Part shown: positions 1 to 13,389 of the stretch, one piece after another
Position numbering within the stretch: the stretch's first letter is position 1
How the letters are laid out: each line of letters starts with the position of its first letter
NCBI GenBank assembly: GCA_963978895.1
Contig: OZ022238.1
Coordinates: forward strand, 43,535,269-43,599,268
Source of the DNA: Erpobdella octoculata
Lineage: Eukaryota > Annelida > Clitellata > Hirudinida > Erpobdellidae
DNA: 64,000 nt
Direction of reading: 5' to 3'
Notes under the pieces: generated by a model
Database searches by the model: none
Told to the model about the DNA's origin: nothing
What the model saw: only the letters and a program-made list of their open reading frames with translations
Position numbers and translations under genes: made by a program

Positions 1-657
1 TTTTGGTCAACTTCATCAATTTTTTAACACGAAATGATGAGTTTTGCCAAGTTTGACAATTCTGTTAGATAATATAACAAGTTATTTCTCCTAGCAATCT
101 CGGCGGGCAAGTCATAAAAATAAATAAAGTGACCATTTCATTTAAATACCTCCGCCAAGCGAGGCCAGATAACTGTTAATATCGTCTTTCTAAACGTCAA
201 TAAGTTTTCCATGTTGTAAATGCCCTTTCCCTGTTATTGGCAAACTTTTCTGCATGTTAAATGCTAAATGCATAATTAATTTCTTTAAAATAGTTTTGAG
301 AATTTTTCAAAAAGGGTTTTCAAAATAAGAACTTCTTCTTCTTTTTCAGCGTTTTGGCTCCTCGACGTTTGGACGCTTTATAGGAAGTGGTTGACGTTCA
401 CATTCTCATACTATCGGCAAGAATAGGTACCAATTTAGGTGAAAGGGAACTTTTTTTACGTTCATTATAATCTGAAAGAAAAATACAAAACATCTGTGGC
501 CAAAAAACTCGCAACGTCGAAGAGAGTGTTTAGTTTTCAAATTCTAAACTCGAAACAACCACTTTCACAAAAAATTTAAAACCTGCTGGAACGTCTATAA
601 GCGAGGATCCTAAATGATGCAGTTTCAACCGTCTCAGAAATTTGCTTGACGTCATGA
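1..657. other. Intergenic, no gene seen
   Basis: AT-rich unique-looking DNA. I see no homologous coding segment, RNA gene or clear repeat before the ATGT array begins near 665. Confidence 0.5.
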
Positions 658-664
658 TTGTTTA

Positions 665-809
665 TGTATGATGTATGTAGGTATGTATGTATGTATGTAT
701 GTATGTATGTATGTATGTATGTATGTATGTATGTATGTATGTATGTATGTATGTATGTATGTATGTATGTATGTATGTATGTATGTATGTATGTATGTAT
801 GTATGTATG

Positions 810-848
<39 letters not shown>

Positions 849-1050
849 ATGTATGTATGTATGTATGTATGTATGTATGTATGTATGTATGTATGTATGT
901 ATGTATGTATGTATGTATGTATGTATGTATGTATGTATGTATGTATGTATGTATGTATGTATGTATGTATGTATGTATGTATGTATGTATGTATGTATGT
1001 ATGTATGTATGTATGTATGTATGTATGTATGTATGTATGTATGTATGTAT
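665..1050. repeat. (ATGT)n microsatellite with an internal (TG)n block
   Basis: Nearly perfect ATGT tetramers run for about 385 bp, interrupted by a (TG)n tract at about 809-833. Because the unit is 4 bp, every frame is open on both strands, so long Tyr-Val-Cys-Met type ORFs arise by chance and are not genes. Confidence 0.98.
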
Positions 1051-1121
1051 ATATGTATGCTCTGAAGTACATTTGTTTTTTGCCTCTCAGTGAATTAAAG
1101 TAATAATCTTTTTCTTCCGCA

Positions 1122-1246
1122 GGTGGATTGCAGGTGAAATTGGTACTGGAGGAGGTGTAATGAAGCAGGAAGAAGTGGTGGTGATGACGACGATGACGAT
1201 GATATTGACGACGACAACGAAAAAAGCGTTGATGATGACGGCCATA
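1122..1246 (+). other. Possible exon fragment running into an assembly gap
   Basis: A good splice acceptor (pyrimidine tract ending in CCGCAG at about 1121) precedes a short open stretch that includes IAGEIGTGGGV. It then degenerates into GA/GAT-rich sequence encoding Asp or Met/Thr runs and stops at the N gap. I do not recognise a family. The acidic run may be only an imperfect (GAT)n repeat. Confidence 0.2.
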
Positions 1247-1446
1247 NNNNNNNNNNNNNNNNNNNNNNNNNNNNNNNNNNNNNNNNNNNNNNNNNNNNNN
1301 NNNNNNNNNNNNNNNNNNNNNNNNNNNNNNNNNNNNNNNNNNNNNNNNNNNNNNNNNNNNNNNNNNNNNNNNNNNNNNNNNNNNNNNNNNNNNNNNNNNN
1401 NNNNNNNNNNNNNNNNNNNNNNNNNNNNNNNNNNNNNNNNNNNNNN
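1247..1446. other. Assembly gap (200 N)
   Basis: Exactly 200 unknown bases lie between a GAT-rich tract and an AAAGAG-rich purine tract. This suggests a repeat that could not be assembled. The round length may be a placeholder. Confidence 0.99.
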
Positions 1447-1500
1447 AAAGAGAAAGAGAAAGAGAAAGAGAAAGAGAGAGAGAAAGAGAGAGAGAAGGAG
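1447..1500. repeat. Purine (AAAGAG)n simple repeat
   Basis: An AAAGAG/GAGAGA tract borders the N gap, so the gap probably hides more of this polypurine repeat. Beyond it, to about 2150, I see unique AT-rich DNA without a recognisable gene. Confidence 0.85.
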
Positions 1501-2164
1501 GTAAGGAAGCAATTGAAAGATGTGTGATTGATTCTTGGGTTACTTCAGGAACAATCCTGACTTTTCCATCAATCAATTTATCTCTTTAATGAATAATTAG
1601 CTAACGGCTATCTCTGAATTTCAAAACGTTCAACTGCATTTTCCAATCCTCTTCACACGGACACGGCAATGCTCTCTCTCTCTCAATTAAACTAAAACAT
1701 CATAACAAAGTCTTACAATTTTAAATTAAAAGTTATTCAAATGAGCAGCTGAATATTAATTAAGGTTGATTGAAATTCATATCTTGATTGATGTAGCAGC
1801 AAAGCAGTGCGAAGCAAATCATCGTGGCAGGACTTGAATCGATTATTGCAGCTATTCAATGTATCATCATTTGGGGCAGGAAATTTTAAGGACCCGAGTA
1901 CAATTATCGTTAATCATCTTTAAAAAAGATTTCTTTCTAAATAAATTCGATCGAGTTGATTTCGTTCTCTTAAACAACAAGAATTTGAATGAGAAAATAG
2001 AACACAATATATTTTACAAAATGCATTGCCATTCCATTCCCGTGTTAATGTCGTTTGTCAAAGGTTGGTGGTAATTTGGTACAAGAGGAAAGTTTCAATT
2101 GGTTAAATGTAAGACAGCACGTAGGCGTGAAGAAATACCTTGATATGAGGATGTACTTGTACTT

Positions 2165-2400
2165 TAAGTATGAAGTCGTACGTAAGTATGAGGCAGTACG
2201 TTTATACAATACGGCAGTACGTAAATATAATAAGGCAGTACGTAAATATCATTAGTCAGTACGCACATTTGATAATGCAGTACGTAGACATAATGAAGCA
2301 GTACATTAATATATTAAGGCAGTACATATATATTATGAGGCATTACTTAGATATAATAAGGCAGTACATAGATATTATGAGCAGTACGTACTCGATGTAC
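2165..2400. repeat. GCAGTACGTA minisatellite (about 23-25 bp unit)
   Basis: About ten degenerate units contain GGCAGTACGTA followed by an AT-rich spacer. The last units drift to GCAGTACATA and GCATTACTTA. The overlapping reading frames (VRKYNKAVRKY, YVNIIRQYVNII) merely translate the repeat. Confidence 0.85.
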
Positions 2401-2504
2401 ACTTTGTACGTGTATTGCTTCCTGTGATGTTCTAAAATAATGTCTGCCTTGTTGATATTATTACGTTCTATATTGGGCGTGACCTAGCTGGACTTTCAAA
2501 CACG

Positions 2505-2699
2505 TTGGCGTATTACCTCCCTCTCTTTCTCAGATTGTGTTTCTGTCTCTCTCTCTCTCCCTGTGTTTCTCTTTGTCTGTCTTTCTTCCTATTTTTATCT
2601 TTGTCTCTCTTTCTTCCTATTTTTTATCTTTGTCTCTTTTTCTTCCTATTTTTTATCTTTGTCTTTCTTTCCCTCCCTCTCTTAATCTCTCTTTTTCTA

Positions 2700-2746
<47 letters not shown>

Positions 2747-2750
2747 AGAG
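2505..2750. repeat. Pyrimidine-rich (CTCT/CTTT)n tract
   Basis: A long C/T-only tract begins with a roughly 29 bp subrepeat (TTCCTATTTTT-ATCTTTGTCT) and ends in (CTCT)n. ORFs here encode Leu/Ser runs and are composition artefacts. Confidence 0.9.
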
Positions 2751-3219
2751 TCTTACCTTTAGTTTGTTTTGCTGAAGTGTTTTGCAGAATAAATGCTGAA
2801 AAATTGCAATAACTCACAGGCAACAACGCGTTCACTTAAGAAGCACAAACAAGACAAACAGACAGCCTCCTTTCAAACCTGACCAACTAGAAGTGCTTTT
2901 GCTGCTCTTACTCAAAAAAATCTTGAAAACTTTTCGTCCAGTGAATGATGCACGGACAACTGTTCGAGATCTCTCATTGAAGATCGCATTCCGTATGCAT
3001 GCATTCAACAAACAGTGGAACCATATCGCAATGAAACGACCAACATTTTCTCCCTTTCAAATTTCAGAGCATTTTTAGTCGATGCGAAATTGGTTGTACG
3101 AAGTTTTTTGACGTGAATTTCGATTGATCGATGCAGAAATCAATGTGGAAAGATTGATTTAATAAATGCTCCTTCCTATGTGCGGAATATTTCAGTTTTT
3201 ATATGTACCTATGTGATAC

Positions 3220-3372
3220 TAGGTTTGTGAATGTGATGCTAGGTTTGTGGATGTGATGCTAGGTTTGTGGATGCGATGCTCAGGAATGTGATGTAATTTT
3301 TGTGGTTGTGATGCTCAGAGATGTGATGTTATGTTTATGGTAGTGATGCTCAGAGATGTGATCTGAACTGAA
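3220..3372. repeat. GTGATGCTAGGTTTGTGG minisatellite
   Basis: Five to six units of about 20-30 bp contain TGTGATGCT plus AGGTTTGTGG or CAGAGATG variants. Flanking DNA at 2800-3200 and 3375-5040 is AT-rich with no supported gene. Confidence 0.75.
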
Positions 3373-5079
3373 TTGATATAAGGATGTAATGTGATGTTAA
3401 TAGTGTGACAGTTATAAACTGATTAAAATAAATAAAATCTCAAACATTGCTTAAGAACGGATTTCTGTTCATTCATGAGATTACTATGTATATTATTGTA
3501 TATGTATTATTATTTAAATTATTTTATATGTAATATTATTTTTTATTTTTTTATATGCTAATTCACTCAAGAATGGGATGTTCATTGATAAGATTACTAT
3601 GTATGTGTGCATAAAAATAAAAAAAAATTAATGCAGAGTTTCAATGCAGATTTTTTATAACTGTTTTTTTTAATTAAAGAACAAAAAACAAAAAAAGAGA
3701 AATAAAGAGAGCAAAAAAGAATCAGAAGAGAGAAAGACGAGAGAAAACCATCAAAAACCGGGCAATACCGGTTAACCCAACTAATAAATATTATACGTAT
3801 TTGTGCTCTAGTTCAGCTGTGTAATATTTAAGCATTAATTTAAGTTTGTTTTAGTTTTTTTTATATTCAACCCATTAAACGACGTTACTATAAACATAAA
3901 ATGATCATTTTTCTCATCGCTTTGGCACGTGGTAAAGGTCATCTGACATTTTTATCTTGTGTTGTCTGGTTGGTCAACGTGGTGAATTAAGAAAGAAGTC
4001 ATGCTTTTCGCATTTTCCTTCCTTTCTTTTCAAAGATGACAGATGATGACATTTTGTTGTTTTATTCTAAAGTCTCTCAAGAAAATTACCAACAGTCCAG
4101 ATCTACTGTAGCAATCGGATTCAGTCGGAACTTTTTATCACAGGTTTTATTTTTACAATTTGTGACTTGTGATTTATTTTTATTATCTGTCTTCACAGAT
4201 ATAATTCAGTTATAAACTGATTAAAATATAAACTGAATAAAATAAATAAAAACTTAAAAATGGCTTATTATGGGTTACAGGACAAATCGTTAACGGTAAA
4301 AATGTCCCGGTTGGGTCAAAAATGTTCTAAAACAATACAGTCTTAAAATCTTTAACATCTGATTACGATACTGTTATGTCACCAATGTAAATAAGGGGAT
4401 AGTAGAGAAACAGAGCGGGAGCTAACTAAGACACTTTTTATATATTGTTGGTTTTGTTTACAAATTGTTGTCTATATGACTTCTTACATTATCCATGCCA
4501 GCTTGGTATTATTAAAAACTTCTCAATATGAAACGCTGTAAATATTATTTTTTATAATGTAATTTACAAATATTACATTATTTTTAATAATTAAAGATCG
4601 TCTTAGGATTTTGTATGATTACAAATCACATCTATATTATAATTGGCTTAACTTTTGTGTGTCGAGTTGAAATTTTAAGAAAAAAATTATCAAAATTATC
4701 AATTTAAGAGTGAGACTTGAGACTTTTTGATTTTCTTCAAAGCCTCGGTATTTATTAATTTGCAATTTATCGAATAAAAATGTTGTTGTAATGATTTAAA
4801 GAAAATTTAAAAAAAAAACTAAATTATGCTTCACTGTTTTCAATGAATCTAATACTAAATTAAATAATACAAAACATTCTAAAAACTTGAAAAAAATTTC
4901 TAACAGAAGAAAAGTATTCACGAAGATTTTCATTGCTATTTGAAGATCAATTGAACGTCGTTGAAAAACACCTTTCATTTTCAGTAGAGAAAATAAATAG
5001 TTGGTATCCACTTATTTGGTAGTTAGATCAATTTTTAAATGTCATTAATGAATTGTCTAAATGTAACAATAATGGTCCT

Positions 5080-5176
5080 TGTTATCATCATCATCATCAT
5101 CAGCATCAGCATCATCATCATCACCATCACCATCATCATACACATCATCATCATTGTCATCATCATCATCATCATG
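5080..5176. repeat. (ATC/ATG)n trinucleotide repeat
   Basis: CATCATCAGCATCACC-type triplets, imperfect. On the minus strand they read as Asp or Met runs in the overlapping ORFs. No supporting splice or homology signal is present. Confidence 0.9.
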
Positions 5177-5909
5177 ATTTGTATCAGCTGTATTATGAAT
5201 AACCATAAACGACTTATGTGCACCGGAAATAGACAATGATATAAAAGAAGATACATGTATGCCAACAATACATCCAGGCCTGCAATTCCAGGTGACGGCT
5301 ACAAACAGAAAATTTGCACAGAAATTGCTAAAGTTAAAAACTTTTTCAATCATCATTTTCTACCTAAGTGACTAGAGCCCTGGACGGGCTGAGCCGTGTC
5401 GAAGCTGCATATTACCGTTATCAAAACAAACCGGCTCAGTCAAGACAAGCAACAGGCGAAAATGCTTAAACCTTCACAGTCAAGGTCTGGCATTTTGTTC
5501 TTGTGAGACGGGATGAGTCTAAAATGCCTGGATTTGTCTTGTAAGTTCGGGAATGGCAGTTTCATTTCTTAATTCATATAATTCACACTTGAATTAAATT
5601 TCGAAACTATTTATTAAAGTTACTGTAACGAAATGTAACAAGAATGTGATGTAGCATGTAATGCGATATGCAACGTCGTACGAAATGAAAAAAACCTCAA
5701 TGGCCTTCAAAACATTTTTGCTCCACGAAAAAATCAATGCTAATTGAGAGCTGCTTTCAATTTCTACAAGAAGAATACCTCCGACAAGAAGCTACAAATT
5801 AGTGGCTCACGCAACAAAATGACAGAATCGTTGTTCTCAAAAGAAGCACGATTCCTATTCACACAGAAGCTTATTCAGCATAGTTTACATCTCTACGAAA
5901 CGAAGCATA

Positions 5910-6292
<383 letters not shown>

Positions 6293-6299
6293 CACTCAC

Positions 6300-7960
6300 A
6301 TGAGCTGGTGTTTTTAGTTTTTCTTTAATTACAGTTGTTTTATTGTACTTGTTTTTTTATTATAGCTTTTTTATATTATAGTTTTTGACAATGGGTGTTT
6401 TAAGGGAGAAAAAATTGCAGTAGGTTCCTAAAAAAATATTTTTTTTGGCAGATCGTTTTTTCACATGATTGTCTCTTATTATTATTTTATTGGAAAATGA
6501 TGTCGTGACATAACTCCGAGACCGAGTTTAAGAACTTGAATTCCGTTAACTTTCTTGATAATCTTGCAGAGTCGTTTAAGTGCATCTCCAATTTAAGTTT
6601 TTTGCTGATATACATTTGAGCAAGTAGTGTTCAATTGTTTTCTCAGTTAGTTTCACACAGTCATGTTTTTGTGAATGGCCATTCTCTTTAGAACTTTAAA
6701 TTATGTTTTTAGCACAGTCATACGCGACTTTTTGCAGACTCTGAATCAGTTATTGAATCACATCGGTTTTCAAAACTTGGCATGCAATTTAGCAGATCTA
6801 AATAAAAATATGACAAAACCATGTATATACCGAAACAATTTTACGTTATTTAAAAGAAAATTCAGTTTGGGAAAAATATAAATAATTATGAATAATTGTT
6901 AGATCAGTTAATTGTAGAAGAATAATCAGTAAAAATATAAATTTATCAGTCAACGGATTTCATGGTTTTGCTGTTTTTACATTGTTTATCATAATTAAGT
7001 TTCTAGGACTTTAATAATTAAACTTTTATTATAACATTGAAAACAATGGGTCAAATTTTCTCGACCTCCCTCTCCCGCCAAAAAATTGACTCGACCGGAC
7101 CCATTACTTCTCTTAATATTTTGATACGAACCGACCCGATCCACTTCGGCCTGACCCGACCCGGCCTTACTCATACCTATTGAGTGGTTAATTTCTTTTT
7201 TAAATTTTTTATTATTTTAAGCAAAATTCAATTTTAAGCTAAACGTTCTTATTCACAGAAAAAATCATTGGTATCATTGCTGGGTTTTTTTTTGGACGTT
7301 GGTGACGTTCCCACGTGCAAACTGGCAAATGGATCGAGTGGCATTTTTTACGCGAGAGAAAAGACTGTTTCTTCGGTGTCAATCAAAATTGAACTCATAT
7401 TACTTTTCCCTGCTTTTAATTGCTTTGACATTTTTCTACTTGTTTTAGTCATTCTATACCATAGGAGCCAAGTGTTTCATTTGTTTACCATTTTGTTTTT
7501 GAAATTCGTTTTCCTCTATTGTTTCAATAGGTAACAAGTGAAGCATTTAAAACATTTAAAACATTTTTTTTAAACAGTGCTTTATTTAAAATTTTTCAAA
7601 TTTAAACAGTTGCTTTGGAGAGTTATTCAAGACACTATTGAGAATTTTAAATTGGCTTTGTCGAGAAACATTTCTCTTTATAAATTAAAAAACTATTAAT
7701 AAATCAAATGTAAGCATGTTAGAATTTTAAAACTGTTATCCTGGATCATGTCAGGGAAAGTAAACATGTGTGAAACATTTTGGAAAGTTGGAATGGCGGG
7801 AAGAGGTCCAAAACTGAGTAAATATGCCTTGACGTAAAAGGTGCCTGAAACCTTAAAATTTGATTACGTAAACTAAATTTAAATTTTGCTACACAATAAT
7901 TTTGGCCTGGAAAGTTACTTCGTCATAAATTTCTTTTAAATTTTTAAAAAATTAAAAATG
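6300..7960. other. Intergenic AT-rich DNA with one GC-rich patch
   Basis: No gene is supported. A small CCGACCCG/CCCGGCC-rich patch at about 7060-7185 resembles the CCCGGCCCG wording of the 8085-11240 repeat and may be a decayed relative. Confidence 0.45.
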
Positions 7961-8084
7961 ACCCTATGACCTTCTACTTTTTTAGATCTATCTCTATGCC
8001 CAATTTCGTTACAATTGGTCCAGCGGTTCGGATTTGCATGAAAGACAGACAAACAGACAAACAAACAGTCATTTTATATATATA

Positions 8085-9707
8085 CTAGCAGTGCCCGTAG
8101 CGGCTTCGCTCGCATGAAATTAGAGAGTTTGAACCGCGCATCCATAGTAGAGATCAATTTTTTAGGTCTCGGCTCGGCCCGTCGACAACTTAGCCCAGCC
8201 CATTTTAAAAACCCAAACTCCTGGCCCGGCACAGCCCGTCTGAATTAGGCCCGGTCCATTCTTACAGGCCTAGTAGTTCTATATACCTGATGAAAAACTT
8301 CGGCCCGTTCCACCTTGACTTCAGGTTTGGCCCGGCCCAACTGAAGACCCTAAAATCACTAAAATATCTATATACTTAGTGAAAAGCCTCGGCCCGTCCC
8401 ACTTTGATTTAAGGTTTGGCCTGGCCCGTGTGAAGACTCTAAAATAACGGCTTGGCCCGGCCGGTGATAAACTGGACTTAGCTACTTTTAACCGGCACAA
8501 AACTTCAAAATACTAATTTTTACATTTGTAGCACTTACAGCTTTTGAGTAGCAGTTATTTTGAAATCAAATAACCGTTATTTCCACCCCACATTTGAGGT
8601 CCTGGAAATCAAATTTTTAAAAAATGGTGAAAAACGTATATCCTTATTTTTAGAATGGAAACTAAATACTAATTTTTACATTTGTGGTATTTACAGTTTT
8701 TTAGTAGCAGTTACTTTAAAAAACAAATAACCCTATTTTCCACCCCACATTTGAAGTCCTGGAAACCAAATTTTCAAAAAATGGTGAAACACGTATATCA
8801 TTATTTTTAGAGTAGAAACTAAATACTAATTTTACTTTTGTAGCATTTACAGTTTTTGATTAGCAGTTACTTTAAAAACCAAGTAATCCTATTTTCCACC
8901 CCATATTTGAAGTCCTGGAAACCAAATTTTCAAAAAATGGTAAAACACGTATATCATTATTTCTGGAGTAGAAACCAAATACTAATTTTTACTCCTGCAG
9001 CATCTACAGTTTTCGAGTAGCAGTTACATTAAAAACCAAATAACATTATTTTCCATCCCACATTTGAGGTCCTGGAAACCAAATTTTAAAAAAATGGTAA
9101 AACACGTATATCTTTATTTTTAGAATAGAAACTAAATACTAATTTTTACATCTGTGGTATTTACAGTTTTTGAGTAGCAGTTAGTTTGAAAAACAAATTA
9201 CCCTATTTTCCACCCCACATTTGAAGTCCTTGAAACCAAATTTTCAGAAAATGCTAAAACACCTATTTCATTATTTTGGGAGTAGAAACAAAATACTAAT
9301 TTTTACTCCTGTAGCATTCACAGTTTTTGAGTAGCAGCTACTTTAAAAACCAAATAACCCAATTTTCCAACCAACATTTGAGGTCCGGGAAACCGAATTT
9401 TCAAAAAATGGTGAAACACGTATCTTTTTATTTTTTAAGAAAAATCCATATACCAAATTTCAAAATTTTCTCATTTTTGGTTTTCGAGATATACATTGTT
9501 TTAGAAAAAAGTTTGTTTTCCAGTTTTTTCCCCTCAGGAGCAAAATTTTCAAAAATCCTTCCTTAGCGGATGTTTACGCTATAAAAGTAATATAAGTTCC
9601 AAATTTCACGTTCCTAAGATGAGGCGTTTGAGCTCGGCGTTGATTATCAGTCAGTCATCAGTCAGTCAGTCAGTCAGTCAGTCAGGACATGTTCTTTTAT
9701 ATATATA
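8085..9707 (-). mobile_element. Dispersed repeat, family A, tandem copy 1
   Basis: On the minus strand this copy ends with CGAAGCCGCTACGGGCACTG followed by CTAG and a TATATA tail. The head carries CCCGGCCCG-rich text. The body is about six degenerate 150 bp subrepeats containing CACCCCACATTTGA and ACTAATTTTTAC. The other end holds GTCAGTCAGTCAGGACATG. A neighbouring copy follows directly, and a 120 bp truncated copy sits at 24535-24653. The (TA)n tail and truncation at the other end fit a retroposon, but I see no coding capacity and cannot name the clade. Confidence 0.7.
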
Positions 9708-11240
9708 CTAGCAGTGCCCGTAGCGGCTTCGCTCGCATGAAATTAGAGAATTTGAACCGTGCATCCATAGGTGTCGGCTCGGCCCGTCGACAAATTGGCC
9801 CAGCCCGTTTCAAAACCAAAATTCCTGGCCCGGCACGGCCCGTCTAATTTGGGCCCGGCCCGTTTTTACAGGCCTAGAAATTCTATATACTTGATGAAAA
9901 ACTTCGGCCCGTCCCACCTTGACTTCAGGTTTGGCCCTACCCGTCTGAAGACCCTAAAATTACTAAAATGTCTATATGCTTAGTGAAAAGCCTCGGCCCG
10001 TCCCACTTTGATTTAAGGTTTGGCCTGGCTCGTGTGAAGACTCTAAAATAACGGCTTGGCCCGGCCGATGATAAACTGGACTTAGCTACTTTTAACCGGC
10101 ACAAAACTTCAAAATACTAATTTTTACATTTGTAGCACTTACAGTTTGTGAGTAGCAGTTATTTTGAAATCAAATAACCCTTATTTCCACCCCACATTTG
10201 AGGTCCTGCAAACCAAATTTTCAAAAAATGCTAAAACACGTATTTCATTATTTTTGGAGTACAAACTAAATACTAATTTTTACTTCTGTAGCATTAACAG
10301 TTTTTGAGTAGCAGCTACTTTAAAAACCAAATAACCCAAAAAATGATGAAACACGTATATCTTTATTTTTGAGTAGATACTAAGTATTAATTTTTACATC
10401 TGTGGCAATTACAGTCGTTGAGTAGCAGTTACTTTAAAAACCAAATAACCCTATTTTCCACCCCACATTTGAAGTCCTGGAAACCAAATTTTCAATAAAT
10501 TGTGAAACCCGTATATCATTATTTTTAGAGTAGAAACTAAATACTAATTTTTACTTTTGTAACATTAACAGTTTTTGAGTAGAAGCTACTTTAAAAACCA
10601 AATAACCCAATTTTCCAACCCACATTTGAGGTCCGGGAAACCAAATTTGTAAAAAATGGTGAAACACGTATATCTTTATTTTTAGAAAAGAAACTAAATA
10701 ATAATTTTTACATCTGTGGTATTTAGTATTTACTGTTTTTGAGTAGCAGTTACTATAAAAGACAATTAGCCCTATTTTCCACCCCACATTTGAAGTCCTG
10801 GAAACCAAATTTTCAAAAAATGCTAAAACACGTGTTTCATTATTTTTGGAGTAGAAACTAAATACTAATTTTTACTCCTATAGCAGTAACAGTTTTTGAG
10901 TAGAAGCTACTTTAAAAACCAAATAACCCAATTTTCCAACCCACATTTGAGGTCCGGGAAACCGAATTTTCAAAAAATGGTGAAACACGTATCTTTTTAT
11001 TTCTCAAAAAGAATCTATATACCAAATTTCAGAACAAATTTTTAGAAAAATTTTTTAGAAAAAAGTTTGTTTTCCAGTTTTTTCCCCTCAGGAGCAAAAT
11101 TTTCAAAAATCCTTTCTTAGCGGATGTTTACGCTATAAAAGTAATATAAGTTCCAAATTTCACGTTCCTAGGATGAGGCGTTTGAGCTCGGCGTTGATTA
11201 TCAGTCAGTCATCTGTCAGTCAGGACATGTTCTTTTATAT
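9708..11240 (-). mobile_element. Dispersed repeat, family A, tandem copy 2
   Basis: A second copy in the same orientation, joined head to tail at a TATATATA junction. It has the same CGAAGCCGCTACGGGCACTG terminus, CCCGGCC-rich head, about 150 bp internal subrepeats and GTCAGTCAGGACATG end. It is about 90 bp shorter than copy 1, probably from loss or gain of part of a subrepeat. Small reading frames inside (70-85 codons) are not conserved between copies. Confidence 0.7.
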
Positions 11241-11590
<350 letters not shown>

Positions 11591-11838
11591 CTGATTGTTA
11601 ATTTTTCATCAGAAACTACTGCAAATTCATGAACAATGTCAAATGCAATTTCTGTTTTTAGTCGCACAAAATTGCCGATTTTCTCTTAATCAAAGACAGT
11701 TTTTTAGGCTGTAACAATTTCAATGGTAACAGTTTATATATGTAACAGTTTATTAAACCACTTTGGTAATACTAAGTAAATATCAATATCTGATAGTTTG
11801 AATAACACTTATAAATTATTAAAAATGTTTTTTTGAAG

Positions 11839-11931
11839 GAGCAGATTGGGGGCGTACACCGTGGGCACAGGGGCACCCTGTACATCCACAATAGCTACAA
11901 CTACCTTCCCCCTCGGCCATCAGCTAATTTG
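11839..11931 (+). other. Unassigned candidate exon, 31 codons
   Basis: A GC-rich 93 bp open segment in AT-rich surroundings is bounded by an acceptor (TTTTTTTGAAG) and a donor (G|GTAGGA), and its length is divisible by three. It begins EQIGGVHRGHRGTLYIHNSY and ends PPRPSANL. I do not recognise the family and found no partner exon within 1 kb, so it may be a remnant of an older gene or transposon. Confidence 0.3.
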
Positions 11932-12639
11932 GTAGGAATTTTTGAATGTGTGGATTTTATAAAAGTTTTGCCCTTGTATGTGTTTGCTGAAATGACGTCT
12001 CTGAACTTGATGTCATATTTTAGAAAATATTGGCACTAATTTTGTATGCTTGTTTTTTATTATGTATGTCTTAAATTATTTTCCTTTATTCTTTGTTTTG
12101 CTACATTTTCTTCACTATATATAACGAGGAGATTTAAAACTCGTGAGAAATACACACACACACACTCACACGCACACATCCTCATAGAGGGTTCACATAC
12201 AAGTTGGCCCCATCCCCTCTAAATCCGCTCCCCTGATAACTTACTACTTCGCGTGTGCAGCATTAGGACGATTTCTTACGTCGAATCCACTACTGGAAGC
12301 ATTCATCAAACCATGTTACTCCACTGAGTGTCATTTCATACGGAGATTTCTAGCGGGCATTAGAAAGAACAAGACGAAACGTGCAGCCAATGAGGGATCG
12401 TCTCGGCTGCAAAAAATGTCCGTAGTTTTTCAAACGAACATGAACTACAGATATTTACAACCTTCTTTTCTTCATAAAAACTTTTCTTTTTTGTTTACCT
12501 TATTTTTTTATGAACCATATTAAATATTTAATTATAAAATAACAAACTATGAGCATTATGATAATTGTGTTTTGAATCTTTTAAACATATTTGCTTTAAA
12601 TCCAGAAAACTAGTCTGACAGAACAGCGTAAATGATTGA

Positions 12640-12790
12640 CTATAAAAAAAAAATTCCCATTCCCTGGTGGTCTTCAAACCCTCTGATCAACGCAGCAATG
12701 TCGTAGGTCGTCCAATGAGCGACGTTCTTCATCCATCCCATTCTCGGACTACCTTTTCTATCCTCAGTGAACCCTGCACGATCATCTTCG
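12640..12790 (-). pseudogene. Non-LTR retrotransposon ORF2 C-terminal relic
   Basis: The minus-strand frame contains KGSPRMGWMKNVAHWT, then DIAALIRGFEDHQG. This matches the familiar GRPRMRW(M/I)DN...W...(A)EDRxxW tail of LINE reverse-transcriptase polyproteins. The expected final Trp-Arg-Arg is replaced and only about 45 residues survive. No upstream reverse-transcriptase motifs are visible, so this is a 5'-truncated or decayed copy. The family signature is from general knowledge; the clade is not determined. Confidence 0.55.
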
Positions 12791-12859
12791 CTGAACTCTA
12801 CTCGGAGATATAACCGAACTACATCAGTTTTTTTTCTCTTTGACCGTGACATTTAAAAC

Positions 12860-13381
12860 ATCTTTCGAAAGTTTTAATAGCACTGCACATGAAATCATCA
12901 GTTTTATGTCTCATTCACTATTCACTGAGAAAGCTTCTTTGAAGCTTGAATCCTGGGTTTGAGAGTGGCTGTCATCGAAACAGAGGCTGGTAGTAAGAGA
13001 ACAGGCTTAACAAATTTCAAAATCGGCCCGACGTTATAGGTACTCACTCAGCAACATCATGGTTTTTTATCTAACCAATTACTAGAAATTACGAAAAACT
13101 AGATTTTGCAACATCTCAACATTCTTCAAATCTTAACGGTTTTGCTTGTTTTAGTTGTTTTTCTTTTATTAAATTATATTGATATTGCATTAAGTTTTCT
13201 TCACCCCTTTTTAATGCTTTAAATTTTTAGCAGTAAGTAGTAGGGGAGAGCTGTACTAAATAACCATCTTTTTTCATATTCGTATTCAACTCAATTATAC
13301 AAGAAAACTATATGTGATGGAATAAAACTTGTTTTAAATAATCAACTCACTTACATATCACATCACTACCAAATAATGTTC
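12860..13381. other. Intergenic, no gene seen
   Basis: AT-rich DNA between the LINE relic and the hAT-like element. Nothing supportable was found. Confidence 0.4.
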
Positions 13382-13389
13382 ATCAAAAC

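Noticed and set aside
658..1103. Several 135-141 codon Tyr-Val-Cys-Met ORFs, and a minus-strand 304-codon ORF spanning the gap
   Set aside because: They translate the (ATGT)n array and Ns. A 4 bp unit is open in all frames.
5375..5540. GC-richer stretch with an open GLSRVEAAYYRYQNKPAQSR frame
   Set aside because: No flanking splice pair, and an early stop. Not recognised, so not called as an exon.
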